64,000 nucleotides of DNA from an uncultured Methanomethylovorans sp. Lineage in GTDB: Archaea > Halobacteriota > Methanosarcinia > Methanosarcinales > Methanosarcinaceae. Shown one piece after another: positions 24,185 to 33,369 of this stretch; positions within the stretch are counted from its first letter, which is position 1; each line of letters starts with the position of its first letter. The stretch spans positions 2,232,001 through 2,296,000 of the forward strand of contig NZ_OY782870.1 of the NCBI RefSeq assembly GCF_963678545.1, in the 5' to 3' direction. A program made the position numbers and the translations under genes. The notes below the pieces were generated by a model. It had not been told where the DNA came from, did no database searches, and was given only the letters and a program-made list of their open reading frames with translations.

Positions 24185-24646
24185 TCAACTCTTATTTATC
24201 ATAACAACATGAACAGCGATTGTCCCAAATATTACAATCAAGAACAAAGGAAGGAAGTACTCACTCAGCACGTGGGCTTTTGATGTTTGGAGTGTTATGT
24301 AAGCGAATACAGATACTAACTCAAGTTTGAGTATAGTAATCATGTATCTAGCGTAGTGATAAGCCCCTACCCTGTTCTCTTCGGTGATCTTTACAGGCAT
24401 ATTCCACATAGATGGGTAAAAGGACACAACTGTCAATAGCAGGTATAGGAACAGGCTGACAAGAACAGGGAAGAAGATGAAGTTCTTACTGCTCCAGTTT
24501 TCTATTTGGCCATGAAAGTTGAAATGCGATGGTATTTGTTCAGGTATCGTATTCCAATTGGTAATTACATAACCAAATAGCGACAGTAAAATCATAAGTG
24601 TAGCTGCCTCTATTATTATTTGTAACGTTGTGTACTTTTGCTTCAT
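24185..24646 (-). CDS. DUF1648 membrane protein
   Basis: 153 residues with four hydrophobic helices. The segment between the first two (NWNTIPEQIPSHFNFHGQIE) is the signature of DUF1648, found in SdpI-like immunity proteins and regulators of peptide resistance. This copy has only the minimal four-helix core, without the second SdpI half. It stands alone, convergent with the zinc-finger micro-protein. A protective membrane role is possible but unproven. Confidence 0.75.
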   Translation of the reverse strand: MKQKYTTLQIIIEAATLMILLSLFGYVITNWNTIPEQIPSHFNFHGQIENWSSKNFIFFPVLVSLFLYLLLTVVSFYPSMWNMPVKITEENRVGAYHYARYMITILKLELVSVFAYITLQTSKAHVLSEYFLPLFLIVIFGTIAVHVVMINKS

Positions 24647-24765
24647 GCCATCTATCCTTTAACAGAGTCTGCAATAATAATTGGAGTTTGTTTCATTAAG
24701 AGTGACGGGTCAAAGATGGCTCTGATGCAGCATAGCCGACAGTAAGCAGACAAGAAATGATGGAC

Positions 24766-24945
24766 TTAATATGACTCTGCTGCAAGCAGTGGAGCATATT
24801 CATCTTCACCGAAGGCCTTTCCATCCATGATTGTTCGGACCCTGTTCGGCTTGAAGCAGTTGGGACAGCGGCGGATAAATTGAAGACTGGTGATAACTGC
24901 AAAGAACTCTTTCCGGCAGCTGTAGCAAGTTATGACTATGTTCAT
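24766..24945 (-). CDS. Zinc-ribbon micro-protein 3
   Basis: 59 residues from ATG 24945. It carries CYSC (7-10) and CPNC (27-30) with a basic strand between them (FIRRCPNCFKPNRV), a two-CxxC zinc ribbon, followed by an acidic tail. GTGGGGTT lies upstream. It is unrelated in detail to the two micro-proteins near 21.7 kb but shares the general design. The function is unknown. Confidence 0.6.
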   Translation of the reverse strand: MNIVITCYSCRKEFFAVITSLQFIRRCPNCFKPNRVRTIMDGKAFGEDEYAPLLAAESY

Positions 24946-25261
24946 TTTTTAACCCCACATAAAAAAAGGACTTGTGAGGCAATAAGGATATCATTGTAAG
25001 TTCGGCGAATAAAATACACAGTGATAGAAATATTAGGATTCATCTCAAATTTGAATTGACAAGATATTGAAATCTATGGCGAAAGTACTTTCATTTAGCA
25101 TAACTATTTTAATTTATAGATAATATAAAAGGAAGAGTTACAATAGAACCGATACTAAATGAAGATGCAGATATTTTAATTATAGAGAATTTCGATTAAC
25201 CTCCCTTCTTCAGTACCACATTCCGCTAAAATATAAATACCAGCTAAGTAAATTAATAATT

Positions 25262-25791
25262 ATGGATGATTTAACTGATTTTGCTCTTAATGAAGAATAT
25301 AAACGTCTTCAATCTATTGGAGACAAGCTTGCTGAAATATCATCACTGATAGACTGGAAACCATTTCGTCCTATCCTCGAATCAATGTACAACAGTAAAA
25401 CAGCTTCAGGCGGTAGACCTGAAGCTGATGCTATTGTGATGTTTAAAATGCTTGTACTGCAACAATGGCATGGTCTTTCTGATGCTGAACTTGAGCGACA
25501 ATGCATTGATGGCATCTCTTTCCAGAAATTCATGGGATAATATTAAATCAAAGATTTAATAGGAGTTGCAGATTTATAATCTGCAACATTTCCATACTAT
25601 ATACTAAACAGTACAACTGTCTGGTCATTCCGGAAGAGGATTGGCGATAATGGAAAAGAAGATCAAATATGGAATGATCCGGGATGCTACTTTCATCCGT
25701 TCAAATCCAGGACATGCTAAAGTGGATGAACCTAGAGGAGAAGAAGCAAAAACACAGAAAGAAAGAATACATGCCACTTCAAATTTATGGT
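25262..25791 (+). pseudogene. IS5-family transposase relic
   Basis: Residues 1-92 (MDDLTDFALNEEYKRLQSIG..., RPEADAIVMFKMLVLQQWHG, FQKFMG) form the intact N-terminal DUF772 region. After the hairpin insertion the sequence resumes with FPYYILNSTTVWSFRKRIGD. A shift then leads to GMIRDATFIRSNPGHAKVDE, the first catalytic Asp region, and a stop at 25789-25791. The other catalytic residues are absent. A relative of the N-terminal part is fused into the chimeric frame at 49864. Confidence 0.8.
25538..25588. repeat. 51-bp double-hairpin insertion inside an IS5 transposase gene
   Basis: ATTAAATC-AAA-GATTTAAT (25542-25560) and GTTGCAGATT-TAT-AATCTGCAAC (25565-25587) are two perfect hairpins with 3-base loops. 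Transposase codons on the left (...FQKFMG) and right (FPYYILNSTTVW) join in frame if exactly these 51 bases are removed, so the block was inserted there. It carries TAA at its first codon. Confidence 0.75.
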
Positions 25792-25823
25792 GAAATAAAA
25801 AATAGAGGGTTAATCAGAATCCT

Positions 25824-26819
25824 CTAATATAATTTTACTTCAATGCAGACATTGAATTGGTGTGGGGAATAAGAGCGCACAATACGAGTGCCAATGAGTT
25901 CAACAGCAAAACCGGCCTTTGAAGCGGCGGATTCTATGTGACCTAAAGAAGTGGAGTACAGGTCGGACTCGGGAGTGATATCGTAGTAATGAATCACAGT
26001 TCCAGGCTTTGCAATAACTATGGCTGCACCTAGGAACTCCTGAGCAGTATGGGGCAAATTCATGATAATGTGGTCTGCAACTCCAATGTATCTCTGTGCC
26101 TCTTCCTTGGCATCCCCTTCCACTGCCTCCACATTACTTACAGCATTAAGCTCAATGTTGTGTCTCAGGAATTTCACAGCTTCCGGATTCTTGTCAATGG
26201 CCACCACACGGCAAGATGGACGGCCCTTAGCGATAAGGATACTAAAAGGCCCTACACCTGCGAACATATCAACGATCACTTCACCATCCTTTACCTGTTC
26301 CAATATCCTGGAACGTTCCGTGGCAAGACGAGGGGTGAAATACGCCTTTTCCATATCAATGGCATACTTGCAACTATATTCTCTGTGCACTGTCTGTGTA
26401 GTATTCTCTCCTTTTACGAAAGTGAACCTGCGAGTGCGAAACTCTCCTTCCACAGGCGATAGTGCTGACAACACCGTATGAAGGTGAGGTTGCACCTTTA
26501 GCAATGCAGCAGCTGTTGTTTCCAGATCACCTTCATCAGATTCCAGAAGAGCTATGTTACCAATGACCTCATAGCGCGGTATGTGTCCGAGGATACTTTC
26601 CAGAGTTGCTGGTTTTTCATGCACTTTAAAATCATGTTCAGTGACCTGTAGATCTTCAAAAAGCAAATCCTTGAGATCTACAGCAGAGATAAGTGGAATA
26701 TAGATATACGATTCATCTGAGACAATACGTACTGATGTATCCAGTGCCCCATTTTCCATCAAGACCTTACGGACACTTTCACCTTTTTTCTTATCTACTT
26801 GAATACATTGTTGCTTCAT
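25824..26819 (-). CDS. trm5: tRNA (guanine37-N1)-methyltransferase, Trm5 type
   Basis: 331 residues from ATG 26819, which overlaps the stop of lysE as ATGA. The N-terminal domain (about 1-150) is followed by a Rossmann methyltransferase with the SAM motif VDMFAGVGPFSIL, the acidic AIDKNPEAVKFL and the NLPHTA motif that contacts the target base. The C terminus ends VRSYSPHQFNVCIEVKLY. Trm5 methylates G37 beside the anticodon to keep the reading frame. A diverged copy of its 3' end lies at 18325. Archaea often have several Trm5 paralogues, so Trm5b versus Trm5c is not settled. Confidence 0.85.
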   Translation of the reverse strand: MKQQCIQVDKKKGESVRKVLMENGALDTSVRIVSDESYIYIPLISAVDLKDLLFEDLQVTEHDFKVHEKPATLESILGHIPRYEVIGNIALLESDEGDLETTAAALLKVQPHLHTVLSALSPVEGEFRTRRFTFVKGENTTQTVHREYSCKYAIDMEKAYFTPRLATERSRILEQVKDGEVIVDMFAGVGPFSILIAKGRPSCRVVAIDKNPEAVKFLRHNIELNAVSNVEAVEGDAKEEAQRYIGVADHIIMNLPHTAQEFLGAAIVIAKPGTVIHYYDITPESDLYSTSLGHIESAASKAGFAVELIGTRIVRSYSPHQFNVCIEVKLY

Positions 26820-27439
26820 GCAAGCACCCCTGCAGCAAACCATGAACCAAATAATATGAGAAATACCCCACATGAAAGCAGGACGATCCCATACACTCTG
26901 GAAGACATCAGTTCTTTGCCTTTGCTAAAAGCAGCAGATACAATACTAAACCAGCTAAGATCTGCCATCCAATGACCAAACACAAATAGCCCAGCCGCCA
27001 GCAGGCTTGTTTCTAGGCCTTTAAGCACAAGTGCACTGCCTGCTGCAAGCCACCAGATCCAAAAATATGGATTAGATACAGAAGTAATTATGCCTGTAGC
27101 CACAGGATTTGCAGATATGCGATTTGTTTTTCCACTTATCGATGCTGATGCCTTACGAGCATCCTTTATGGTACCTATTCCAAAAAGAATGAGAACTGAA
27201 CCGCCAATAAGTGAAATAGCTGATATTTCTTTTTCACCTACAAGAGATGTCATTCCAAGAACGATAAGGATACATAGCACGAGTTCCAATAGTGCATGAC
27301 CCAGTACCACCTTCGGTCCTGAGGTCCAGCCTTCTTTCATAGAGCTGTCTATAGTAGCGAATAACATTGGCCCGGGCACAAGAGCACCTGACAAACCAAC
27401 TGCAAAACCTATGGTGAGCATCTCAATAAGTTCAATCAT
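26816..27439 (-). CDS. LysE/RhtB-family amino-acid exporter
   Basis: 207 residues, six predicted helices. GLSGALVPGPMLFATIDSSM at about 15-34 is the LysE-family signature, and TSVSNPYFWIWWLAAGS lies in the second half. It should export an amino acid or similar compound across the cytoplasmic membrane. It overlaps trm5 by 4 bases, so the two are cotranscribed, though no shared function is apparent. Confidence 0.88.
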   Translation of the reverse strand: MIELIEMLTIGFAVGLSGALVPGPMLFATIDSSMKEGWTSGPKVVLGHALLELVLCILIVLGMTSLVGEKEISAISLIGGSVLILFGIGTIKDARKASASISGKTNRISANPVATGIITSVSNPYFWIWWLAAGSALVLKGLETSLLAAGLFVFGHWMADLSWFSIVSAAFSKGKELMSSRVYGIVLLSCGVFLILFGSWFAAGVLA

Positions 27440-27513
27440 TGTTCACTTTGCCTATATGCTGTGAACACAAAAAGAGAAAGAAAGGTAAAAACCTTTCCCC
27501 GGGCAGTGTAGTC

Positions 27514-28527
27514 TTAGAGAATGATCTCTATATCTAATTCTTCGGCCAACTCCTTATATCTGTTACGAATCGTAACTTCAGTCACACCTGCCACATCTGC
27601 AACTTCTCTCTGGGTCCTTCTTTCACCGCAGAGAATAGATGCGATATAGATGGCAGCTGCTGCGACTCCGGTCGGTCCGCGACCGCTGGTAAGTTCTTTC
27701 TCGGAAGCCTGGCGCAGGATTTCCACACCTTTGGACTGTACCTCTCCTTTAAGATTGAGGCCTGAGCAGAACCTTGGTACATAATCAATAGGTGATGTAG
27801 GCATGAGTTTAAGGGACAGTTCCCTGGAAATGAACCTGTAGGTCCTTCCTATTTCTTTTCTGCTTACCCTCGAAACCTCTCCAATTTCATCCAGCGTCCT
27901 TGGAACACTGCACTGGCGACATGCAGCATAGAGAGCTGCGGCGGCAACACCTTCAATACTTCTTCCACGGATGAGGTTCTTATCAACTGCCTTCCTATAA
28001 ACAACAGCAGCCGTCTCACGCACAGTTCTGGGAAGACCAAGGGCTGATGCCATTCTATCAAGTTCTGATAATGCAAATGCCAGGTTCCTCTCAGTAGCAT
28101 TGCTAACACGTATCCTACGCTGCCACTTTCTTAACCTGTAAAGCTGTGCCCTATTCTTGGATGAGATGGATTTTCCGTATGAATCACGATTTCTCCAATC
28201 GATCATTGTGGAAAGACCCTTGTCATGTATAGTATATGTCATGGGTGCGCCCACACGAGAACGCTTCATTCTCTGATCGTGATCGAAAGCACGCCATTCT
28301 GGCCCTTCGTCCACGAATTCCGCATCCACTACAAGACCACATTCAGAACACACAAGTTCGGCTCTTTCATAATCCTGCACAAGATTGCGACTGCCACATT
28401 CAGGACACTGGACCTTTGCATTTTCAACTTCTGTGCTCTGTTCTTTCTCTTTACGTGCCTTGATCATGGCACGTATTTTTTCCCTTTCGGAAGTGTCTGA
28501 ATATCGTACCCTTTCAACTTCGACCAT
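27514..28527 (-). CDS. tfb: Transcription initiation factor TFB (TFIIB)
   Basis: 337 residues from ATG 28527, with AAGGTGA upstream. An N-terminal zinc ribbon ([12 protein letters not shown], then CSECGLVVD, about 40-65) is followed by a B-reader/linker ([19 protein letters not shown]) and two cyclin repeats (about 140-230 and 235-330). The final helix-turn-helix ([16 protein letters not shown]) contacts the BRE. TFB recruits RNA polymerase to TBP-bound promoters. Gar1 lies upstream in the same direction, a gene order common in euryarchaea. Confidence 0.97.
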   Translation of the reverse strand: MVEVERVRYSDTSEREKIRAMIKARKEKEQSTEVENAKVQCPECGSRNLVQDYERAELVCSECGLVVDAEFVDEGPEWRAFDHDQRMKRSRVGAPMTYTIHDKGLSTMIDWRNRDSYGKSISSKNRAQLYRLRKWQRRIRVSNATERNLAFALSELDRMASALGLPRTVRETAAVVYRKAVDKNLIRGRSIEGVAAAALYAACRQCSVPRTLDEIGEVSRVSRKEIGRTYRFISRELSLKLMPTSPIDYVPRFCSGLNLKGEVQSKGVEILRQASEKELTSGRGPTGVAAAAIYIASILCGERRTQREVADVAGVTEVTIRNRYKELAEELDIEIIL

Positions 28528-28618
28528 TTTATTCACCTTGAAGATACTGCAGACGAACGTGAAATACAATCATTGGACTACTATTAAAAACTCGGCATAA
28601 GATTTTTATACTTTTCAA

Positions 28619-28870
28619 TCATTGAACGTATATACGCTCATTCAAATAGTGTCGAGCTTCTGGAGTATTAGATCTTCTGTCAAGCTTTACAATATAGAAT
28701 GGATTAACTACAGGACCGAAATAGTTAGTAACTTTACCGATCCTCTTGACAGTTTTGTCCATAACAGAAGAATTAATACGTGGCTTCTCACTTTTAGACG
28801 CCTGCTCATCCCCTCGAACAATCAGGACATCATTTCCTAAAGCGTGAAGCACTGTTCCAAGTCTTTTCAT
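28619..28870 (-). CDS. gar1: H/ACA ribonucleoprotein subunit Gar1
   Basis: 83 residues from ATG 28870; TTG 28879 is in frame but less likely. The pattern MKRLGTVLHALGNDVLIVRG, then VKRIGKVTNYFGPVVNPFYI, is the Gar1/Naf1 beta-barrel. It binds the catalytic subunit Cbf5 in H/ACA particles that make pseudouridine in rRNA. A TATA-like TATATAG shortly upstream suggests a nearly leaderless transcript. The gene precedes tfb. Confidence 0.9.
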   Translation of the reverse strand: MKRLGTVLHALGNDVLIVRGDEQASKSEKPRINSSVMDKTVKRIGKVTNYFGPVVNPFYIVKLDRRSNTPEARHYLNERIYVQ

Positions 28871-29160
28871 ATCCCTCAATATCTATATATGTCTTTTCTC
28901 TCAGTTGATAGAATGCAACGACATTGTATATAAAGTTTCCGCAATGTTTTAAATATGTACTTTAGTTATGCTTATTCGCGAATAGAACTACATCTCAAAT
29001 GAGTTTTCAAAAAACTGTTACCGGTTCATCAATGCTATGAAATAATTACGAATAAATTTCATTAACCACTTAAATAGAGCGATAATGATAGTTCTTTATG
29101 ACTGCTTTTATATCCAATCACCTTAATTACATTTTAACTAGGTATGATGAGGTACTCTAT

Positions 29161-29451
29161 ATGAAAATGAGAATTGTAAAATGTAGTGATGTTGGTATTG
29201 ACTGTAATTTCATGGCTCATGGATATGACTTAGACGAAGTTGAAATGACTATGTGGAATCATATTGAAACAGAACATAAAGATATGCTTAAAAGCATGTC
29301 AGAAGATGATCTTCACCAGCTCAAACATCGAGTAGGTACTTTTCTTGGGCGAAGCTGCGGCTGTGGCCATCTTGAAAAACCTGGGGAAACATACGATAAA
29401 AATGCATGCAATGCCTTGCACCGCATTCATAGCTCCCACAAGAGTTCATAA
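29161..29451 (+). CDS. DUF1059 small protein
   Basis: 96 residues from ATG 29161, preceded by GATGAGGT; the longer frame from 29098 is unlikely. MRIVKCSDVGIDCNFMAHGY followed by HIETEHKD is the DUF1059 pattern, with conserved Cys and His residues that may bind metal. An extra C-terminal segment carries a second Cys group (SCGCGHLEKPG). The function is unknown. Confidence 0.8.
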   Translation: MKMRIVKCSDVGIDCNFMAHGYDLDEVEMTMWNHIETEHKDMLKSMSEDDLHQLKHRVGTFLGRSCGCGHLEKPGETYDKNACNALHRIHSSHKSS

Positions 29452-29475
29452 ACAATAAAAGACACAGAACTATGC

Positions 29476-29517
29476 GCAGGTGTATGTAAATAAAAAGTTT
29501 TACCACCTGCATAAACC
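29476..29517. terminator. Hairpin between convergent genes
   Basis: GCAGGTG and CACCTGC form a 7-base stem over an A+T-rich loop between the DUF1059 gene and the convergent cooC gene. Confidence 0.4.
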
Positions 29518-29545
29518 ATTACTAAACTTCTACTAAACTTCAAGC

Positions 29546-30364
29546 CTATACTTTTAGAAATCCTTCTGTAATCACATTCATTATATCCATTATATCTTCA
29601 AGGACCACAGAATCTGGAGACATATCCATAATGAGGCTACCCATTCTATCTGCCTCTATGACCCTCTCATCATAACTTACAGGATAGATTCCCTCTCCGT
29701 TGAGACATAGCTCTCCAGCCACCAGGTCAAGTTCTTTTCCATCTCTTACTTTATTGACAACAACAAGCTGGTTCCTTATATTCAGATCTTTTGCAAGTTT
29801 CAATACGTGTCGTGCCACTTCCATAGACTTTGGGAAAGATTCTGTGATAACAAGATTGTGGTCATAGTTCACTGCTAATCCCCTGCCCAAGATCTCAGAC
29901 CCTGCCTGTGAGTCCACTATCACAATATCGTACTGGTCCGACCACAACGCGAGATAATCAATAAGACGTTTTACGAGGGAGATATAAGAACAAATACATC
30001 CACCACCACCCTGTGAGATGGTACCCATGACAACAACTTTTACATCGTTCTTTGCAGTGACCTCATACTTTTGCAGAAATACATCGATATCTATGTTCCA
30101 GCTGTGCTCGTGTCCTTTTTCACCTACATCATATTCATCAGTGTCATATTCCTCATCGTACAACTGTTCCTTTATCTCTTTCTTATCCTCAGCAAGGGTC
30201 CGGATCATTGAAAAAGGAACACCTAGTGACATGGCTAGATTCATACTGGGGTCAGTATCTATTACAAGGGTACGAAAACCTTGCATTGCAAGAAGACGGG
30301 ACAAAGTGGCTACAATAGTAGTCTTGCCAGCGCCTCCTTTGCCAGTAGCTATGATCTTTCTCAT
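29546..30364 (-). CDS. cooC: CooC-type nickel-insertion ATPase (MinD/ParA-like)
   Basis: 272 residues. The deviant Walker A GKGGAGKTT (8-16), the switch DTDPSMNLAMSLG and the central GGGGCICSYISLVKR with its CxC pair are typical of CooC, the dimeric ATPase that loads nickel into carbon monoxide dehydrogenase. VIVDSQAGSEILGRG is the Walker B region. Methanosarcinales use CODH/acetyl-CoA synthase in carbon assimilation, so the role fits. The acidic insertion near 70-90 is variable in the family. No CODH gene lies in the window. Confidence 0.9.
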   Translation of the reverse strand: MRKIIATGKGGAGKTTIVATLSRLLAMQGFRTLVIDTDPSMNLAMSLGVPFSMIRTLAEDKKEIKEQLYDEEYDTDEYDVGEKGHEHSWNIDIDVFLQKYEVTAKNDVKVVVMGTISQGGGGCICSYISLVKRLIDYLALWSDQYDIVIVDSQAGSEILGRGLAVNYDHNLVITESFPKSMEVARHVLKLAKDLNIRNQLVVVNKVRDGKELDLVAGELCLNGEGIYPVSYDERVIEADRMGSLIMDMSPDSVVLEDIMDIMNVITEGFLKV

Positions 30365-30476
30365 TTCTGCAGCTCTCCATTTCTAAGTTTCACGTTCATA
30401 ATCAATAATGTGGTCACAAAGATAGCTTCATAATACTTATCCTCTACGGCTTTTGAGGGATTCCTTAAAGAGATAG

Positions 30477-30645
30477 TCTAATTAGAACTTTAATTTTAAA
30501 ACCTATTTTTTTCATTAACCCCACACCTTTTTTTGGAGAGAGTAACTATAAATATCATAAATTTTGCCCTCCTCATGACTAAAAAATCTATAGAATATAA
30601 AGTAGTCCTCTTTGAGGACTTCACAGAAAATTATCTTAATGGAGG
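30477..30645 (+). mobile_element. Right-end relic of the IS at 14910
   Basis: TCTAATTAGA and the following 160 bases match, with about one difference in seven, the reverse complement of the right end of the complete IS, including the start ATGACTAAAAAATC at 30575. The frame continues SIEYKVVLFEDFTENYLN and then ends at a stop. The orientation is opposite to the full copy. Nothing else of the element remains. Confidence 0.8.
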
Positions 30646-30751
30646 AAATGGGTTTATCGAAACTTTCAATAATTATTGTATTTAGAACAATATGTACCTC
30701 TTGTGCAAATACCATAGAAAGTTTATTATATTAAACTAGTGATTAAAACAC

Positions 30752-32212
30752 ATGGTTAGCCTGTTAATAGCACCAATTAACAATAGAAAAAGTAGTTCAT
30801 GCTATTTATTGTTCATATTATCCATCTATTGCCTTTGTTCAGCAATTCCTGCAGCTGCATATACTGAGGTTATGGTAAATTCTGTTCCTACTCCCTCTGG
30901 TCTGGTTCTTGTGATAGTGGACGGATTAGGTGCACCATATATCTATCCGGAATATACACCACATTCTCTGGATGGTAACTCTCTGGAAGTTCCTTATTTT
31001 CACAACCTATCAGTCTTAAGTGCAAGTGGAACTAAAGTATCCATGATCAAAGTCCCACAAACATACACCGAAGCAGGCCATTCTGTACTTGTCACGGGTA
31101 ACTCCCAGGCACTTTCGGATACTGTAGGAATACCAATGGGTACTATCTATGACGTCGCCCACGACTATGATTGCCTAGCTTTTGGAATCATGGAAAAAGG
31201 AGACTCTTCAAGCATATGTGACGAACATGATGTGATAGTTCATGATACTTCGAATTCCATGAATAATCCGGGCATAGTAGTGGAATCGTCATCATCCGTT
31301 TCATCTAATAATATTTGTATGAATATTAAGGAAATCATGCAATAGCAAGCCCTGCAACTCCCTGCTCAGCTGCAGGAATCCAAACAGGCTTCCCAAGAAA
31401 GATATGATACATATGACAGATGGGCTTTGACAACAGCTTCGCAGATCGTAGAGTATATGGCTGTAGAAGCTCCTGAACAGAAGTATATCCTTACAGTGAA
31501 TGTAGGCGCAGTCGATGCAGCCGGACATTATAGGAAATACGAGGGTTACATCGGTACTATACAGGGGTTGGACAGGGATATTGTACCACTGTTCCAGACA
31601 TGCACAGAGCATAATATTGCATTTGTATTCACAGCAGACCATGGAATGAGTTTTACATCATCTGACAGTAAGGGGGGTCATCAGTCAGACCCATATTCAG
31701 GAATGGATGAAGCCCAGATGATACCATTCACAGTACATGCACCGGACGTACCTGTAAAACTACTTAATGGAGAACATGGTCAGCAAGACATTGCTTCTAC
31801 AGTCCTGAGCATAATGAATCTGCCTAATGGATTGAAGAATTCTGATGGTATTCAGATTCCTTTAAAAGAACATACTATGTTGGGTGTACGCGGACCATCT
31901 ACAGGTACAATTGAACTTTGGACTGAGGGAGAACTGATACAACATGCTTCCAATGATAACAATTATGTATTCATTGGACTTGACAGACAGAAAAAATATA
32001 CTGTGAAGTTTATTCCAGATGGTACAAAATCTGAGATGTTCCAGAAGGAAATAGAAGCCGGCTCGGATCAGCTTGTTGTGTTCAGTATGGATACTTCTGC
32101 TTCAGATCCGGCAGATTACTGGAAGCCCCTATATATAATAGGAGCTCTTGTTATTATATTGATTAACATAGTTGGACTTCTATACATAAGAAGAATACTG
32201 AAAGAGCAATAA
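30752..32212 (+). CDS. Membrane-anchored alkaline-phosphatase/phosphoglycerate-mutase-superfamily protein with in-frame TAG
   Basis: 487 codons in one frame with a TAG at codon 198 (31343-31345), flanked by IKEIMQ and QALQLPAQLQ. There is a signal peptide (about 15-37), the first metal Asp in VLVIVDGLGAPY, the nucleophile region TEAGHSVLVTG, and the later metal ligands in GAVDAAGHYRKY, FTADHGMSFT and KGGHQSDP. A C-terminal membrane helix is followed by RRILKEQ. Both sides of the TAG hold parts of one active site. Either pyrrolysine is inserted or this is a nonsense mutation, perhaps from CAG. The enzyme faces outside; the substrate is unknown. Confidence 0.75.
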
Positions 32213-32262
32213 ATAGTATAATCGGCATCATTTTCGACTAAAGATTTCTCTGAGTGGGGAAA

Positions 32263-33096
32263 ATGCCTGTATGCCTTCCAAAATTATGCGCAATGCTACC
32301 AGCAATGGAGAATATCCTGGTTCTGGAAAAACCTGTGCTGATCCTCAAACTACCCTGCATGGTAATAGGCGATTTGCACGGCAACAAGAAAGCCCTTGAA
32401 TTCATTATTTACATGTGGAGATATTTTAGTTATCCACAACTACTTTTCCTTGGAGATTATGTTGACAGAGGCAAAGCATCTATGGAAGTACTGGTCAGCT
32501 TATTTGAAATAAAGCTGCAGGATTGGAATAATATAATTTTGCTTCGGGGTAATCATGAAAGTCCAGAAATGAACCGGAAATATGGATTTTTTGATGAGAT
32601 CGGCCGGGATGAAAAAATATTGAAAGCGATTACATCTGTATTTGAAAAACTTCCAATTGCAGCAATTATCCAGGATAGAATATTTTGCGTACATGCTGGT
32701 ATTCCGGGTGTTTGCAATATTAATGAAATTAACAAGGAGAATTCTTTTGAATATCTCTGGAATGATCCTTGGGAACATGAAGGTATGGTTTTTTCACCAA
32801 GAGGGATTGGCGTACATCAGTTTGGCAGGGACATTCTTGAAGATTTTCTTAAATTAAATAATCTTAGCATGATGATAAGAGCACATAGTGTACTCATTTC
32901 AGGATACAAATGGCAATTTGATAAAAAACTGTTGTCTTTGTTCTCAACTCCTGAGTATTGTGGCGCCGATAATTGTGGAGCTTTCGTATTACTTAATGAA
33001 TCTGATGCAAGCACATACGCATTTGGAGGAAACGGGGAAAAGTATGAATTAATAGAAGTGAATACTGTTAATATAACAGATATTTTAATAGCATAA
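32263..33096 (+). CDS. PPP-family (PP1-like) serine/threonine phosphatase
   Basis: 277 residues from ATG 32263 (GTG 32254 also in frame, overlapping the GAGTGG site). All PPP motifs are present: GDLHGN, GDYVDRG, LRGNHE, the HAGI motif and the AHSV motif near the C-terminal third. These bind the two-metal centre. Archaeal PP1-type enzymes dephosphorylate Ser/Thr residues. The N terminus is short compared with eukaryotic PP1. It follows the TAG-containing phosphatase-like gene, but no link is evident. Confidence 0.9.
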   Translation: MPVCLPKLCAMLPAMENILVLEKPVLILKLPCMVIGDLHGNKKALEFIIYMWRYFSYPQLLFLGDYVDRGKASMEVLVSLFEIKLQDWNNIILLRGNHESPEMNRKYGFFDEIGRDEKILKAITSVFEKLPIAAIIQDRIFCVHAGIPGVCNINEINKENSFEYLWNDPWEHEGMVFSPRGIGVHQFGRDILEDFLKLNNLSMMIRAHSVLISGYKWQFDKKLLSLFSTPEYCGADNCGAFVLLNESDASTYAFGGNGEKYELIEVNTVNITDILIA

Positions 33097-33140
33097 AGTG
33101 CAATTAACAATTGTGAACATTTAGTAATGGGGGCGATATT

Positions 33141-33362
33141 ATGACCACAATTGAAATAGATGTGAGAGGGCAGACGTGCCCAGTACCGCTTGTTGAATGC
33201 CGTAAAGCACTTCGAAAAGCCTCTCCGGGAGATGAGGTTGTGGTAACTGGCACACATCCGGCATCAAAGAAGGAAATTCCTATGGCATGCGAATCTCTTG
33301 GCCTTGATATCTTGGCAATTGAAGACAAGGGCAAAGAGTGGAAGATAAGGATACGCAGGTAG
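33141..33362 (+). CDS. TusA-family sulfur carrier
   Basis: 73 residues. DVRGQTCPVPLVECRKAL holds the CPxP motif with the sulfur-carrying cysteine (C13), and the rest is the TusA two-layer fold. It probably carries persulfide sulfur within the operon that follows (DsrE-like, cysteine-desulfurase homologue, IscU-MIP18). The gene ends with TAG followed closely by TGA, and the next gene starts 7 bases later. Confidence 0.92.
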   Translation: MTTIEIDVRGQTCPVPLVECRKALRKASPGDEVVVTGTHPASKKEIPMACESLGLDILAIEDKGKEWKIRIRR

Positions 33363-33369
33363 TGATAAA

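Larger units (their letters stand above)
25182..25799 (+). mobile_element. Decayed IS5-family element
   Basis: The left end TAGAGAATTTCGATTAAC and about 100 bases match the fragment at 17735. The transposase frame is broken by a 51-bp hairpin insertion, at least one frameshift and a truncation after the first catalytic Asp. No right end is found. The neighbouring trm5 gene begins (3' end) 24 bases further on. Confidence 0.8.

Noticed and set aside
26049-26481. Rightward open frames opposite trm5
   Set aside because: They are antisense to a well-supported methyltransferase and lack start sites and family resemblance.
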